Source of the DNA: Ectothiorhodospiraceae bacterium 2226
Lineage (GTDB): Bacteria; Pseudomonadota; Gammaproteobacteria; GCA-013348725
NCBI GenBank assembly: GCA_013348725.1
Contig: CP054689.1
Location: forward strand, 1,786,501 to 1,850,500
Direction of reading: 5' to 3'
Length of the DNA: 64,000 nucleotides
Each line of letters opens with the position of its first letter. Positions within the stretch are counted from its first letter, which is position 1. Positions 1-13,423 of this stretch are shown here, piece by piece. The notes beneath the pieces are model-generated. The model did not search any database. It was given only the letters and a program-made list of their open reading frames with translations, and was not told the origin of the DNA. Both the position numbers and the translations under genes were made by a program.

Positions 1-1
1 A

Positions 2-160
2 ATGAAAGCGACCTCTTGGATAATGGCCTCCGCTCTCGTGTTCCCAGTGTCGGTTCTAGTGGCCGCGGTTGTCGCAGTTGCTATCGCCGCAATTACGCTT
101 GCCATTTTGACGGTTCTTGTCGCTAGCAAAGGGAACCGTGATCGTTACGCGTTCGGGTAG
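2..160 (+). CDS. small single-pass membrane protein, unrecognised
   Basis: This is a 52-residue frame that begins with ATG at the second base of the window, so the true start may lie outside. Residues 8-42 are almost entirely A, V, I and L and would form one membrane helix. The tail is short and basic (SKGNRDRY). It ends 10 bases before another small membrane-protein frame on the same strand, which suggests a translationally linked pair. No family is recognised. Whether it is expressed is uncertain because it is short and its upstream context is missing. Confidence 0.4.
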   Translation: MKATSWIMASALVFPVSVLVAAVVAVAIAAITLAILTVLVASKGNRDRYAFG

Positions 161-170
161 CAGGTATAGC

Positions 171-440
171 ATGCGCTTTTTCATCGCGATAGTATTCTTC
201 CCCGCCGGCTTGTTAGTGGGCGCTGGCGTGTATGCCGCCGTAATCTGGCTCGGTCTGGTTGGCGCACACAACGCGCTGTATATCGCCGTCGCGTTGGTGG
301 CCGCCTTCGTCACCAACATGCTCGAAGCGCGATTTCTGTGGGGTACACGATTGCCTGATGTTGACGACCTCAGCCTCTGTCCAGTGTCAATCGGTTGGTT
401 CACAGGTTTCTCGTTACTTATGATGGTTGCTAACCATTGA
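171..440 (+). CDS. small membrane protein, unrecognised
   Basis: This is an 89-residue protein from ATG 171. The frame is open further up to a TTG at 117, but that would overlap the preceding small gene, so the ATG is preferred. It shows three hydrophobic stretches (about residues 3-25, 31-47 and 72-86), separated by a short charged loop containing RFLWGTRLPDVDD. The arrangement fits a small polytopic inner-membrane protein. No family is recognised. It belongs to a run of short membrane-protein genes on this strand between 0 and 2.7 kb. Confidence 0.5.
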   Translation: MRFFIAIVFFPAGLLVGAGVYAAVIWLGLVGAHNALYIAVALVAAFVTNMLEARFLWGTRLPDVDDLSLCPVSIGWFTGFSLLMMVANH

Positions 441-460
441 TGGTTCACAACGGATGGGCG

Positions 461-547
461 CTACATCGAGAGCTTGAGGGCGTCGGGCTTCCTTCCTCAG
501 CCCGCGTAGGTTGGGCTGACGAAAGGAAGCCCAACGTTGTTCCCGAT
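461..547. repeat. paired palindromic repeat (copies A and B)
   Basis: The stretch holds two inverted copies of a hairpin-forming unit, gggcttccttcctcagcccg and ttgggctgacgaaaggaagc, lying head to head and forming one long imperfect palindrome. The left flank (tacatcgagagcttgagg) recurs before copies C and E, and the right flank (gttcccgatc) recurs after copy D. The unit resembles the short dispersed GTTGGGC...GCCCAAC palindromes common in gammaproteobacterial genomes. Confidence 0.75.
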
Positions 548-623
548 CGCGGCGGATCGAACTACTAGGTATGATCAGCGTTTTGCATCGCTAAAGGCGA
601 CGAGCACGCGTACGAGGGGCATT

Positions 624-683
624 CACATCGAGAGATTGAGGGGTGTTGGGCTTCCTTCGGCAGCCCAACCTACGTGAACTGAC
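624..683 (+). repeat. palindromic repeat, left-type copy C
   Basis: This 60-base segment is closely similar to 1411-1469 along its whole length, and its first 40 bases match 461-504. Its core is gttgggcttccttcggcagc followed by ccaacctacg. It supplies the codons MLGFLRQPNLREL at the 5' end of the longest reading frame of the next gene. That N-terminus is therefore repeat-derived and not a credible start. Confidence 0.75.
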
Positions 684-747
684 GAGTGAGACGGCGCAGG
701 CAAGGATCCGCCAGGCGGCGGAGGGCTGGAAGGTACGCAGTGACTCT

Positions 748-1302
748 ATGATGACACGCTATTGGTCGTTGGTGCTTCTTTGGTTCGCAATGTACGTCGC
801 TCCGTACCTAGCCGTACTGATGGCGTTCATCGCCGTTTATGAGTGGCATGCCCTCGAGCGCGCGCTCGACGAGATGTTCTGGTCCATCCTTTTGTTTTTC
901 GTGTTTCTCATCGCTACCGTCATCATCGCTCTTTCGATGAAGAGACTCACGCTGTCTCCGGCCACCTTGGTCGCAATGCTCGAGCAACACGGCTTCCGAG
1001 TGACTACCACAGGACGGCGATTGCAAGGACGCTCAAGTAGAGGCGTCGTCGTCGAAGCGCGCTTCGACCATCCAGTGTGGGATGCGTGGCCCATTCCGTC
1101 GCGCCGGATGCTCTCCGGCTCAACGGTCCGTTTTGTAGCGAGGAGACCATCGCCGACTTTCCCCTTCTTGTCCGACCCCAAGGTGGCGATTGAACAAACG
1201 GCGGGCGGATGCGCCGTGACCGTCACTGGAGGGACCTGGGAGGGCGAGGAGTATGCACGGCGCATCGCACACGTGCTCGAAGCATTGGATGAGCCCATGT
1301 AG
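748..1302 (+). CDS. membrane protein with two TM segments, unrecognised
   Basis: This is a protein of about 184 residues. The frame is open from 643, but the first 13 codons lie inside a dispersed repeat, so ATG 748 (MMTRYWSLVLL) is chosen. Two transmembrane helices are visible at about residues 5-27 and 43-62. They are followed by a cytosolic domain of about 120 residues with no recognised motif. The gene sits between inverted copies C and D of the palindromic repeat. The layout (two N-terminal helices plus a soluble domain) resembles the protein at 2802-3260, but I see no sequence similarity. Confidence 0.55.
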   Translation: MMTRYWSLVLLWFAMYVAPYLAVLMAFIAVYEWHALERALDEMFWSILLFFVFLIATVIIALSMKRLTLSPATLVAMLEQHGFRVTTTGRRLQGRSSRGVVVEARFDHPVWDAWPIPSRRMLSGSTVRFVARRPSPTFPFLSDPKVAIEQTAGGCAVTVTGGTWEGEEYARRIAHVLEALDEPM

Positions 1303-1305
1303 GCG

Positions 1306-1342
1306 GCGGGTTGACGAAGGAAGCCCAACGATGTTCCCGATC
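1306..1342 (-). repeat. palindromic repeat, right-type copy D
   Basis: The sequence gggttgacgaaggaagccca, followed by acgatgttcccgatc, matches copy B (505-547) and is the inverted partner of copy C. It starts 4 bases after the stop codon of the preceding gene, so copies C and D flank that gene as inverted repeats about 0.66 kb apart. Confidence 0.65.
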
Positions 1343-1410
1343 ACGTTCCATCAGATGGGCTTGCTCGGGCCCGGCAGCCTCTTGCAGCGAGCGCATGTGC
1401 GAGAGGCGTC

Positions 1411-1469
1411 CACGTCGAGAGCTTCAGGGGCGTCGGCCTTCCTTCGTCAGCCCAACCTACGTGAACTGA
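1411..1469 (+). repeat. palindromic repeat, left-type copy E
   Basis: This segment matches 624-683 along its length, including the shared tail cagcccaacctacgtgaact. No right-type partner was found downstream. The 1303-1716 gap (about 410 bases) otherwise holds no convincing gene. Its 3' end, 1654-1713, contains a hairpin just before the next gene. Confidence 0.7.
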
Positions 1470-1653
1470 AAATCGTTGCATCGCACGGTCACCGGAGGAC
1501 CATTCCCTGAGCCAGCATCATCAGGTAGATTCTAATGGCGCCCCTTTTGCATCGATAAGCGATATCGGTAGTGCCTGTCGGAATCATGAGAAGTACACGA
1601 GAGAAGATGCCGAATGGCGTGCATTCCGCGGCTATCGAGGGACGCTCATAAGA

Positions 1654-1713
1654 GCGGAGTGGGCCAGCGGGAACACGCAAGCGCTGGGCGCCGCACATGG
1701 AAGAAGGTTAACC
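1654..1713 (+). other. hairpin with terminal GTTAACC, weak attC-like candidate
   Basis: Outer arms GCGG (1654-1657) and CCGC (1691-1694) enclose inner arms CCAGCG (1664-1669) and CGCTGG (1682-1687). The sequence GTTAACC (1707-1713) follows, 3 bases before an ATG. This is how an integron attC site looks at its right-hand end. No matching left core (RYYYAAC) is visible, so it may simply be a chance hairpin ahead of a ribosome binding site. Confidence 0.25.
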
Positions 1714-1716
1714 GTC

Positions 1717-1974
1717 ATGAACGCTCCCTTGATTCTGTCATTGCTTGTTTGCGTGACCACAGCGGCAATGGTTACGTTTGCATCAAAGGACCTACGCAAC
1801 GTGGATGGCGCTGTATATGCGGTGTTTGCGGGGTTCGTGTCATTCCTGCTTGCGTTGTTGGTCAATGCGGCAGGTATCGAGTACTGGATGTTAGAGGAGA
1901 TCGTAGTGACCGCTGCATACTCACTAGCGATGAAGGGTTGGTGGACTCGTGTGTACGTAAGAGAAGCCAAGTGA
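1717..1974 (+). CDS. small membrane protein, unrecognised
   Basis: This is an 85-residue protein from ATG 1717, preceded by gaagaagg as a plausible ribosome binding site. Hydrophobic segments at about residues 4-22 and 33-52 suggest two membrane helices. Residues 55-74 are moderately hydrophobic and the end is basic (WWTRVYVREAK). No family is recognised. It lies in the series of small membrane-protein genes at the start of the window. Confidence 0.55.
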   Translation: MNAPLILSLLVCVTTAAMVTFASKDLRNVDGAVYAVFAGFVSFLLALLVNAAGIEYWMLEEIVVTAAYSLAMKGWWTRVYVREAK

Positions 1975-2046
1975 AGGGCTGGACAGGGAGTCTTGAGAGG
2001 GTGCTTGGCGCGAGCGTCGGCTTCGTGAGCGGCGTGGTTGCACAGC

Positions 2047-2253
2047 ATGTCACTCGGTAGAGCTCTCCGGCTCGGAATCGCGTTCGGCATCGCCCTAGGA
2101 TCGGGTAGGGCGGCGCGGTGGCTGGTCGAGGTCACTGGTTGTGAACTCAGGCCATGCTTCTTTGCGGCCTTGATCGGCATATACTTCTTCGTCGCGTTCC
2201 TGATCGTCTGGCCGTTCGACGAGAGCAAGAGCAAAGGTGCAGCGAGCCGGTGA
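2047..2253 (+). CDS. small membrane protein, unrecognised
   Basis: This is a 68-residue frame from ATG 2047 (a TTG at 2038 is in frame). It carries a basic start (MSLGRALRLG), a short hydrophobic stretch, and a strong helix at about residues 40-57 (AALIGIYFFVAFLIVW), then a charged tail (DESKSKGAASR). The pattern fits a one- or two-pass membrane peptide. No convincing ribosome binding site or family was seen, so expression is uncertain. Confidence 0.45.
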   Translation: MSLGRALRLGIAFGIALGSGRAARWLVEVTGCELRPCFFAALIGIYFFVAFLIVWPFDESKSKGAASR

Positions 2254-2347
2254 GCGTGTGCTCCAGGTCTTAAGAGAAGTCGCGCCAGAAAGGCAGTGCA
2301 TGTTCGCCAACCGCGTGCACGTCTTTGGCACAACAGGGCGGCGCCGG

Positions 2348-2479
2348 ATGGGATTCGTATGGGCGAACGTGTGTGCCTTCTGCCTAGGAGCTAAGCTGGC
2401 CGGCCGACCGGCCACCCAAGCGTTGTGCCTTGTCGCGGGTTCCATCGGCGCGCAGGCTGCGGGGGACGCCCGGTGTTGA
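2348..2479 (+). CDS. very small hydrophobic protein, uncertain
   Basis: This is a 43-residue frame from ATG 2348 (MGFVWANVCAF); the frame is open upstream to GTG 2237. It is moderately hydrophobic, with three cysteines. Its stop overlaps the GTG start of the next frame (GTGTTGA at 2473-2479). That kind of overlap suggests translational coupling and is the main reason to list it. Function is unknown. Confidence 0.3.
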   Translation: MGFVWANVCAFCLGAKLAGRPATQALCLVAGSIGAQAAGDARC

Positions 2480-2673
2480 TCGGGCCGCTGCTGTCGCCGC
2501 GCCTTCCGGCAGCCGTCGCATGGGGATGGCTGGCGGCGTGGACCGCCATGGTCGCGCTGACCTACGCCTCGTGGAGTGAGTTGTCGTTTGCTCTTAAGGT
2601 GGGTCTAACCGCGTTGGTAGCGGTGACTGTGCCGGACTTGCGCGACTTACGTCGTAGGGGGCAGAAACGTTAG
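2473..2673 (+). CDS. small membrane protein, unrecognised
   Basis: This is a 66-residue frame from GTG 2473, chosen because gggggacgccc lies just upstream and because the GTG overlaps the previous stop. Residues 12-31 and 38-52 form two hydrophobic segments, and the C-terminus is strongly basic (DLRDLRRRGQKR), as expected for a cytosolic tail. No family is recognised. It may act together with the preceding peptide if that one is real. Confidence 0.45.
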   Translation: MLIGPLLSPRLPAAVAWGWLAAWTAMVALTYASWSELSFALKVGLTALVAVTVPDLRDLRRRGQKR

Positions 2674-2801
2674 CTACGTCCCTGTGCGGTTTTGCTGCGT
2701 CTTGATCAAATCAATGCGACGGCCCCGTTTCTTTAAGCGAAGGGCGCTAGCGTGAGGCATCGGGCGCGACCGTATCTCACCGATGGGAAACGGAGCAGCG
2801 A

Positions 2802-3260
2802 ATGATCGAGGCTGCTATGGTGAAAGCCGACTTTCGTCGCCAGCGGCTTTTCTACCTGCTGGCGCTGGTCGGGGCAGCGCTATTGCTCCTACTTCTGGTC
2901 GAGCACCCTCCTTCGCTGTTCTACGCGCTGGAGGCAGTGCTATTGCTGCTAGGCACCGCCCAGTTGGGCCTCTATTGGAAGGGCGCGCGCTCCGACGTCT
3001 TCCTGTTGGCGCAAGACGGCCTCATTCACGTCCACATCCCCGCGCGGGCCCGGCGTCCGCGGTTCACCTTCTCGCGGGCGGCCGTCGAGCGTGTGGTCGC
3101 CGGCGCAGACGGGGCGCGCTTCGACGTGCTGCTAGAGGGCGGGGCGCGGGTCACGATCTCACCGGAGCGACTTCTCGGCTTCTCGTACGAAAGTGCGGTG
3201 CGCGACGCGACCGTCGCGTTCATGCGCGCACAATTCGGAGACCGCTACGTGCGGGAATAG
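2802..3260 (+). CDS. membrane-anchored protein, two TM segments, unrecognised
   Basis: This is a 152-residue protein from ATG 2802, preceded by cggagcagcga. Residues 18-33 and 39-57 are strongly hydrophobic (LALVGAALLLLLLVE and LEAVLLLLGTAQLGLYW). The remaining 95 residues form a soluble beta-rich domain (DVFLLAQDGLIHVHIP; DVLLEGGARVTISPERLLGF). Such two-helix plus beta-domain layouts occur in PH-like YdbT/DUF304-type proteins, but the assignment is only suggestive. It stands alone between the small-gene region and the convergent glycosyltransferase genes. Confidence 0.6.
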   Translation: MIEAAMVKADFRRQRLFYLLALVGAALLLLLLVEHPPSLFYALEAVLLLLGTAQLGLYWKGARSDVFLLAQDGLIHVHIPARARRPRFTFSRAAVERVVAGADGARFDVLLEGGARVTISPERLLGFSYESAVRDATVAFMRAQFGDRYVRE

Positions 3261-3484
3261 GTCGGGGTGGCGCACTGCGGCCGCGGCGCATCTGGCCGCA
3301 GCACCATTCCCCTGAGGGGGCGCTGTATCAGGCGCTCAACACACCCCTGCGTCTGGCGCTACGCAAGCCGATCAATCGGGCCACGCGCGCTCACGGACTT
3401 CCGATGGCCTCGACAAGGTGCTCGATACGGTGCCCTAGCCCAGGGTGTACGACAATGAACGGCCGCGCCTGGATTCGGCGCCCA

Positions 3485-4792
3485 TCACTCCAGGGGCACT
3501 CGCTCAGGCGCCGCGGTCGTACCCGGACCCTTCTTCGCCGTTTTGCCGCGCGAGTTCGATGATCCCACGCAGAGTAGGTATTTCTCCTCGACGAAGTCGG
3601 CGATGTGCGCGTAGGTGCGGTGGCGGCGGACAAACTGCTGACCCTTGGCGCCCATTTCTTCCGCCTCTTGCGGATGGTCCAATAGATACTCGATGGCTTG
3701 GGCGAACTCGTCCTCGTCGTAGCGCACGCACAGCCCACCGCCGCTCTGCTGGATGACCAGACGCTGCTCCGGATGATCGTTCGCAACGACCGGTCGTCCG
3801 AGCGCCATGTACTCCATGAGCTTGGTCGGCGATGTGGAGTTCAGAATCGGCGTCGGATAGAACGGGGAGACACATACTTTTGCCGTCGCCGTCAGGCGAA
3901 GCGCCTCGTCCTGCGGCAGACGCCCCGTGAACACCACGCGGTCCTCGAGCCCCATGCGTTTTGCCTCCTCTTCGAGCGCGTGCCGGTCCTCCGGCGCATC
4001 ACCCTCTCCGATGAAGTACAACTTGACCTCCGGAACGGACCTAGCCACCCGTTCGAGCACACGCAGCAGAAACTCCAGGCGCCGCACGCGCACCAGCGTA
4101 CCGAGATACACAATTCGGGGCTCCGCGCTCGCCGTGGCGCCGGCGGGCTGATCCGGAAACATCTCCAGCGAGATTCCCATCGGCACCGGGCTTACCTTCT
4201 TCGGATCGATGCCGTTCTGGCACACGTCGACCTTCATTTGCTCGCTTTGCACGAACACATGGTCGGCGACTGGAAGGATGATCCGATAAAGGAGCACTTT
4301 TTGTATCCATCCCCGCAGCAAGTAGAGCAAGGGATAGCGGGCCGTGCCGTCTCGCACCGCGTGGATGGATGCCTCGGGGTAGGGATAGGCTAGCCAGTAC
4401 ACGAAGCGGCTTCCCCGACGCCTCGCGGCCCACCAAGCAGGCAGGGCGGAAATAAACTTGTCCTTCACCTGGATGATGTCGTAATGCTGCGAACGAACGC
4501 GCCACAGCGTGCGCATATCGTGCAGAATCCCCTGGCAGTGTTTCATGAGCCGGGCAAAGCGTGACGTGCCCGAATTAGCCGGAGCGACCCACGCCGTTCC
4601 ACCGCCCCATTGGGTACGCTGTGCGCGCTCACAAGGAGCTCCCGATTGCAGTATCCAGTCGATGGTGTGGCCGCGCGACGCTAGCTCGCGGCCGAAGAGA
4701 ACGGAAACATCCACCCGGAACGGCGGGTACTTGTCCGCCGAGATAATCAGCAGTCGGAGTCCGTGCCTCTTGTCATCGCTTCCAATTTCCAT
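3485..4792 (-). CDS. glycosyltransferase, GT4 family
   Basis: This is a 435-residue GT-B fold glycosyltransferase expected to move a sugar from a nucleotide-sugar donor during extracellular polysaccharide or glycan assembly, on the cytosolic face of the membrane. The N-terminal domain starts with LRLLIISADKYPP and a GRELASRGHTIDW acceptor-side segment. The C-terminal donor domain has IVYLGTLVRVRRLEFLL, then VVFTGRLP, and the family hallmark SPTKLMEYMALGRPVVAND. Length and architecture are normal for GT4. A second GT4 gene lies 293 bases upstream on the same strand, so they probably share a polysaccharide pathway. Donor and acceptor cannot be read from sequence. Confidence 0.9.
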   Translation of the reverse strand: MEIGSDDKRHGLRLLIISADKYPPFRVDVSVLFGRELASRGHTIDWILQSGAPCERAQRTQWGGGTAWVAPANSGTSRFARLMKHCQGILHDMRTLWRVRSQHYDIIQVKDKFISALPAWWAARRRGSRFVYWLAYPYPEASIHAVRDGTARYPLLYLLRGWIQKVLLYRIILPVADHVFVQSEQMKVDVCQNGIDPKKVSPVPMGISLEMFPDQPAGATASAEPRIVYLGTLVRVRRLEFLLRVLERVARSVPEVKLYFIGEGDAPEDRHALEEEAKRMGLEDRVVFTGRLPQDEALRLTATAKVCVSPFYPTPILNSTSPTKLMEYMALGRPVVANDHPEQRLVIQQSGGGLCVRYDEDEFAQAIEYLLDHPQEAEEMGAKGQQFVRRHRTYAHIADFVEEKYLLCVGSSNSRGKTAKKGPGTTAAPERVPLE

Positions 4793-5085
4793 GTCGTCCC
4801 TTTCACGTTATTCGCTGTGCCATCCTGTCGGGTTCATGGCCCGCGGCCGGGGGCCGCAAACTGCCTTGCGCCCTCGAAGTGCCGAGCGGGCCCGCGTCCG
4901 CCCCATTTCCGCGGCGGGAAGGCCAAGAACCCCATGCCATCATTCAGCGCAGTCGCTCGCTCCGGCGCGACAGCCTTCCGCGCGCGCGATCAAGACTGCT
5001 TGCGAGGGTGCGGCGATGTGCCGCACGGTCTTTGGCCAGGGCGCCTTGGCATCGTCGTTCTGCGCGCGGCCGCGTATCGCTTACA

Positions 5086-6198
5086 TCACGCCTTGCTCGG
5101 CTCCCGCTGATAGATCTGCAACAACTCCTGCAACAACACGCCGACGGCATACTCGGCCTCGACCTTTTCCCGGTTCGCTGCGCCGAACCGCTGCCGGGCG
5201 GTGGGATCGGCAAGCAGCCGCTCGATCGCCGCGGCCAATTCGGAAGGCTCTCCCGGTGGCACGAGTAGGCCGTTTCTACCCTCTTCAACGAGATCCGGTA
5301 TACCGCCTATGCGCGTCGAAACGACCGGGTGGCCCCACGCCATGCCCTGCACGAGGGCCAGCGGCAGCCCTTCCCGATGCGACGGCAAGACGACGATCGA
5401 CGGCCTACCCAGGGCGTGTTCCAGCTCCTCCTGCGAGAGCCATCCCGCGACTTCCACCCGATCCGCTAGGCCCAGCGCGGACAGCTTCTCCCGTACTGCA
5501 TCGAGTTCCCCGTCGCCGGCCAGGTACGCGTACCAGTCGTCCCGGTCGCGGAGGCGGTCCAACGCGTTCAACAGGTCCCAAATCCCCTTGCGCGCCCCCA
5601 GCCGCCCCATGAAGAGGATCTGCATCTTCTCCAGCCCGCCGTGGCGCACCGGTGCGGGTGGCAGCCTCGCCGGATTCCCCAGCACGTGTACGCCGCGCGA
5701 GTCGCCGCGTAGCCGAGCGTAGAAGTCGGCCCATTTGGGGCTTAGGGCCACCACTTCCGCCCGGGCGAGCGTGGCCCGTACGTAGCTCAGTGCCCATTTT
5801 GGGAGGTCCGCGGTGAACTCTTGAAAGCTCGAGGCCTGCATGTGGCACAGACTCCGGCGGCCGAACAGCCACGCCATCCACACGTATATGGACTTGCGGA
5901 AAAAACTCCCTTTCGCCGCCACCATCAGGTGCACCACATCCGGTCGCCACAGCGCCAAGTCGACGCTCACTCTCAGCGTCGCCCAGAGCGCGACCATCAA
6001 GCGATAGCCCAGGCTGCCTTCCGCGTGGCTGGCGCGGTAGCGCAGCGCGACGCGTTGATCAAGGCCCGCATCGCGATACAACTCATAGGCGGTGGCCATG
6101 CCGCCAGGGGTCTTCTGCGGATGGACGCCGATCATCAGAATCCTAAGCGGTACGGCTGGTGCAGCCGGTCGCTCGGCGAGCGTGACATTCTCGTTCAT
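5086..6198 (-). CDS. glycosyltransferase, GT4 family
   Basis: This is a 370-residue GT-B glycosyltransferase. The start ILMIGVHPQKTPGGMATA is the usual glycine-rich N-terminal loop. The donor-binding half shows ILFMGRLGARKGIWDLL, VEVAGWLSQEELEHAL, and the conserved SHREGLPLALVQGMAWGHPV region with GGIPDLVEEGRNGLLVPPGE. It probably contributes to exopolysaccharide or cell-surface glycan synthesis, like its neighbour at 3485-4792. The 293-base gap between the two has no gene I can support. Start ATG 6198 fits the family N-terminus. Confidence 0.9.
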   Translation of the reverse strand: MNENVTLAERPAAPAVPLRILMIGVHPQKTPGGMATAYELYRDAGLDQRVALRYRASHAEGSLGYRLMVALWATLRVSVDLALWRPDVVHLMVAAKGSFFRKSIYVWMAWLFGRRSLCHMQASSFQEFTADLPKWALSYVRATLARAEVVALSPKWADFYARLRGDSRGVHVLGNPARLPPAPVRHGGLEKMQILFMGRLGARKGIWDLLNALDRLRDRDDWYAYLAGDGELDAVREKLSALGLADRVEVAGWLSQEELEHALGRPSIVVLPSHREGLPLALVQGMAWGHPVVSTRIGGIPDLVEEGRNGLLVPPGEPSELAAAIERLLADPTARQRFGAANREKVEAEYAVGVLLQELLQIYQREPSKA

Positions 6199-6701
6199 TA
6201 TCTGCGTTCTCCCCGACGCTTACGCTTGCTTGTCTGTCTGCAAGGAATTGAACGACCCACCCGTCCCTGGGCTGGGGCCGACCGCCAGTGGACGCACGCA
6301 GCACGGCGGCTGCCGCAGCTATCCCTCGCGAACTCTTGACGACGACGATAGGCAGAGAATAGTCGAAATCTTCCGACTTTCTTCCTCTGGCATTAGGCGT
6401 GAGAACTCGCCGGGCGTTGCCAACGCGCGCGCTTTGTTCCGGAGCGGAGCCTGAACGTGTATGGCCGCGGCAGGAAACGTTTCTCTTCAGGAGACGCAGC
6501 CGGCGCGATGGCCGTCGGCGCCGTGGGTGGTCCATCACTCGTGTACGAGACATCCTTCCGCCCCGGTTCCTCGCCGGACTGGGGGAGGACGTATGACCAT
6601 CGACCATGCGGGATGGAAATGCCGATCGTAGGCAGCGCCCGTGACGGCGCCGCTGTTCGCACGGGCGTCAGCCCGCGTCGCAGGCGCGGAATGGGCGCGG
6701 A
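6199..6701. other. about 500 bases without a supported gene
   Basis: No frame here resembles a protein. It presumably contains the promoter of the minus-strand glycosyltransferase gene. Near 6660 there is a short hairpin of the cgggcgtcagcccg type, which recurs in inverted sense near 34912, so it is another dispersed repeat. Confidence 0.5.
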
Positions 6702-6938
6702 CTATCGCGTGTCGTGCGAGTCGCAGGCGTTGTTGACGCAGCGGCCGCTGAGAATGGAGAAGTAGCGCAGGTAGAAGCCGACCAGCACGGGCAGGGCGAG
6801 CACCCAGAACCAATCGAAGCCGCTCACCGAGCCGGGGTCCTCCCACCAGGCGACCGCCGTCACCACGGACTTGAACAGCAGCATGGCGAAGGCCATCCAG
6901 ATGAGGAACCAGATGATGAGTTGGTTGCGGCGGGTCAT
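6702..6938 (-). CDS. small two-helix membrane protein, unrecognised
   Basis: This is a 78-residue protein with membrane helices at about residues 7-29 and 43-63 (WFLIWMAFAMLLFKSVVTAV and WFWVLALPVLVGFYLRYFSI). A short cysteine-containing tail (CVNNACDSHDTR) follows. The topology is that of a small inner-membrane protein. No family is recognised. It is followed on both sides by non-coding sequence with repeats. Confidence 0.6.
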   Translation of the reverse strand: MTRRNQLIIWFLIWMAFAMLLFKSVVTAVAWWEDPGSVSGFDWFWVLALPVLVGFYLRYFSILSGRCVNNACDSHDTR

Positions 6939-7059
6939 GCGTCAAGTGTAATCGTCGATGCCACACCGCGCGCGCCTGCGCGCGGCCCTCTAACCCTCCC
7001 GCACGCGGGAGGGGGGACTCGTATGCGGCGGCGTTGCGCGCACGGAATCCTGAAAGCTC

Positions 7060-7210
7060 GTAGGGCGCACTAAGCGCAGCGCATTGCGCCGGCAGCGGGC
7101 CGGCTCTCGCACGAGCGAAAAGTGACATCCACTTATCGCATCGAACGCGCGTGGGGGTAGTCCTCCTCGGTGTCGTTCTACGCAGATGGCGCAATGCGCG
7201 GCGCTTATTG
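7060..7210. mobile_element. MITE-like palindromic element, copy 1
   Basis: The element starts gtagggcgcactaagcgcag and ends with the inverted counterpart ggcgcaatgcgcggcgctta, the last bases being degraded. The interior (about 90 bases) is similar to that of copy 2, for example cgcgcgtgggggta and gtcgttctacgcagatggcg. It has no coding capacity, so it would be non-autonomous. Confidence 0.65.
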
Positions 7211-7302
7211 GATTGAACCCCCGTCACCCCGGTCCTCTCCCGAAGGGAGAGGGGGATGAAGCGTGCCCGCTACATCCGTTCAACGTACCAGAGCACAGCC
7301 TT

Positions 7303-7462
7303 GTAGGGCGCAATAAGCGCAGCGCATTGCGCCGGCAGCGGGTGGGGGTGCGCCGTGCGAGAAGTGACGTCCGCTCATCCCAGGATACGCGCGTGGGGGT
7401 ATCCGAGTCCCCCGTGTCGTTCTACGCAGATGGCGCAATGCGCGGCGCTTATTGCGCCCTAC
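7303..7462. mobile_element. MITE-like palindromic element, copy 2 (intact ends)
   Basis: This 160-base element has about 31-base terminal inverted repeats, gtagggcgcaataagcgcag at the left and the complement of it at the right (gcgcttattgcgccctac). It closely resembles copy 1, 93 bases away. Short GTAGGGCGCAATAAGCG repeats are widespread in gammaproteobacterial genomes; here two arms plus an interior form a repeated unit. Confidence 0.7.
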
Positions 7463-7480
7463 GGGGCTACGGTACTGGCG

Positions 7481-12976
<5,496 letters not shown>

Positions 12977-13423
12977 GGGGGCCTCGGTTCAGTGGGTTGC
13001 TGGACGGCGGTTGTTGCGCGTGCGCGGGGGGAATTGTAGCGGGTGGCGCTAGTTTGAGTGCCTCACGCAGCAAACGAGGTGCAGGCTCCGCCCGCACGTG
13101 GGTGGGTGTGGAGCGGGGGGCTCGGCGACCTAGCAGCCCCGCGGGGCGCTGCCCCCTCGCGGCTCCGTTCCTTCCCCTTCTCGACCCCGGCGCCGCCATG
13201 CGGTACGGTAGGTTCAGTCGGCTGTGCCGACACCAAACAACCATAAGTTCGGGCGATCCAACTCGGTTCCACCATTCCGCGGAGGCCCGCCCCAGACGCC
13301 GCGCCGTTCAGTACCGCGCTGACCGGCAGCATTACCCTTTCACCGCCTGTTACCAGTATGGTGGCGAAATCGTGTTTGAACCCGGGATTATTTGGTCTAG
13401 TAACTGTCGGGCGTGAAAACGAA
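12977..13423. other. divergent intergenic region, 447 bases
   Basis: It separates the minus-strand UvrA-type gene from the plus-strand Abi_C-like gene and should hold promoters for both. The half near UvrA is very G-rich. I see no LexA-type CTG-N10-CAG box, no RNA gene and no credible small gene. Confidence 0.4.

Larger units (their letters stand above)
6939..7480. other. repeat-filled gap upstream of 6702-6938 and downstream of the UvrA gene
   Basis: The gap carries two G/C hairpins (arms CCTCCCGC/GCGGGAGG at 6995-7012, and CCTCTCCC/GGGAGAGG at 7234-7252) and two copies of a larger palindromic element described separately. No coding frame here is credible. Confidence 0.6.

Noticed and set aside
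529-651. Possible attC from GCCCAAC (529-535) to GTTGGGC (645-651)
   Set aside because: The cores fit RYYYAAC/GTTRRRY, but the interior has no matching arms, and both cores belong to the short dispersed palindromic repeat. A repeat explanation is simpler.
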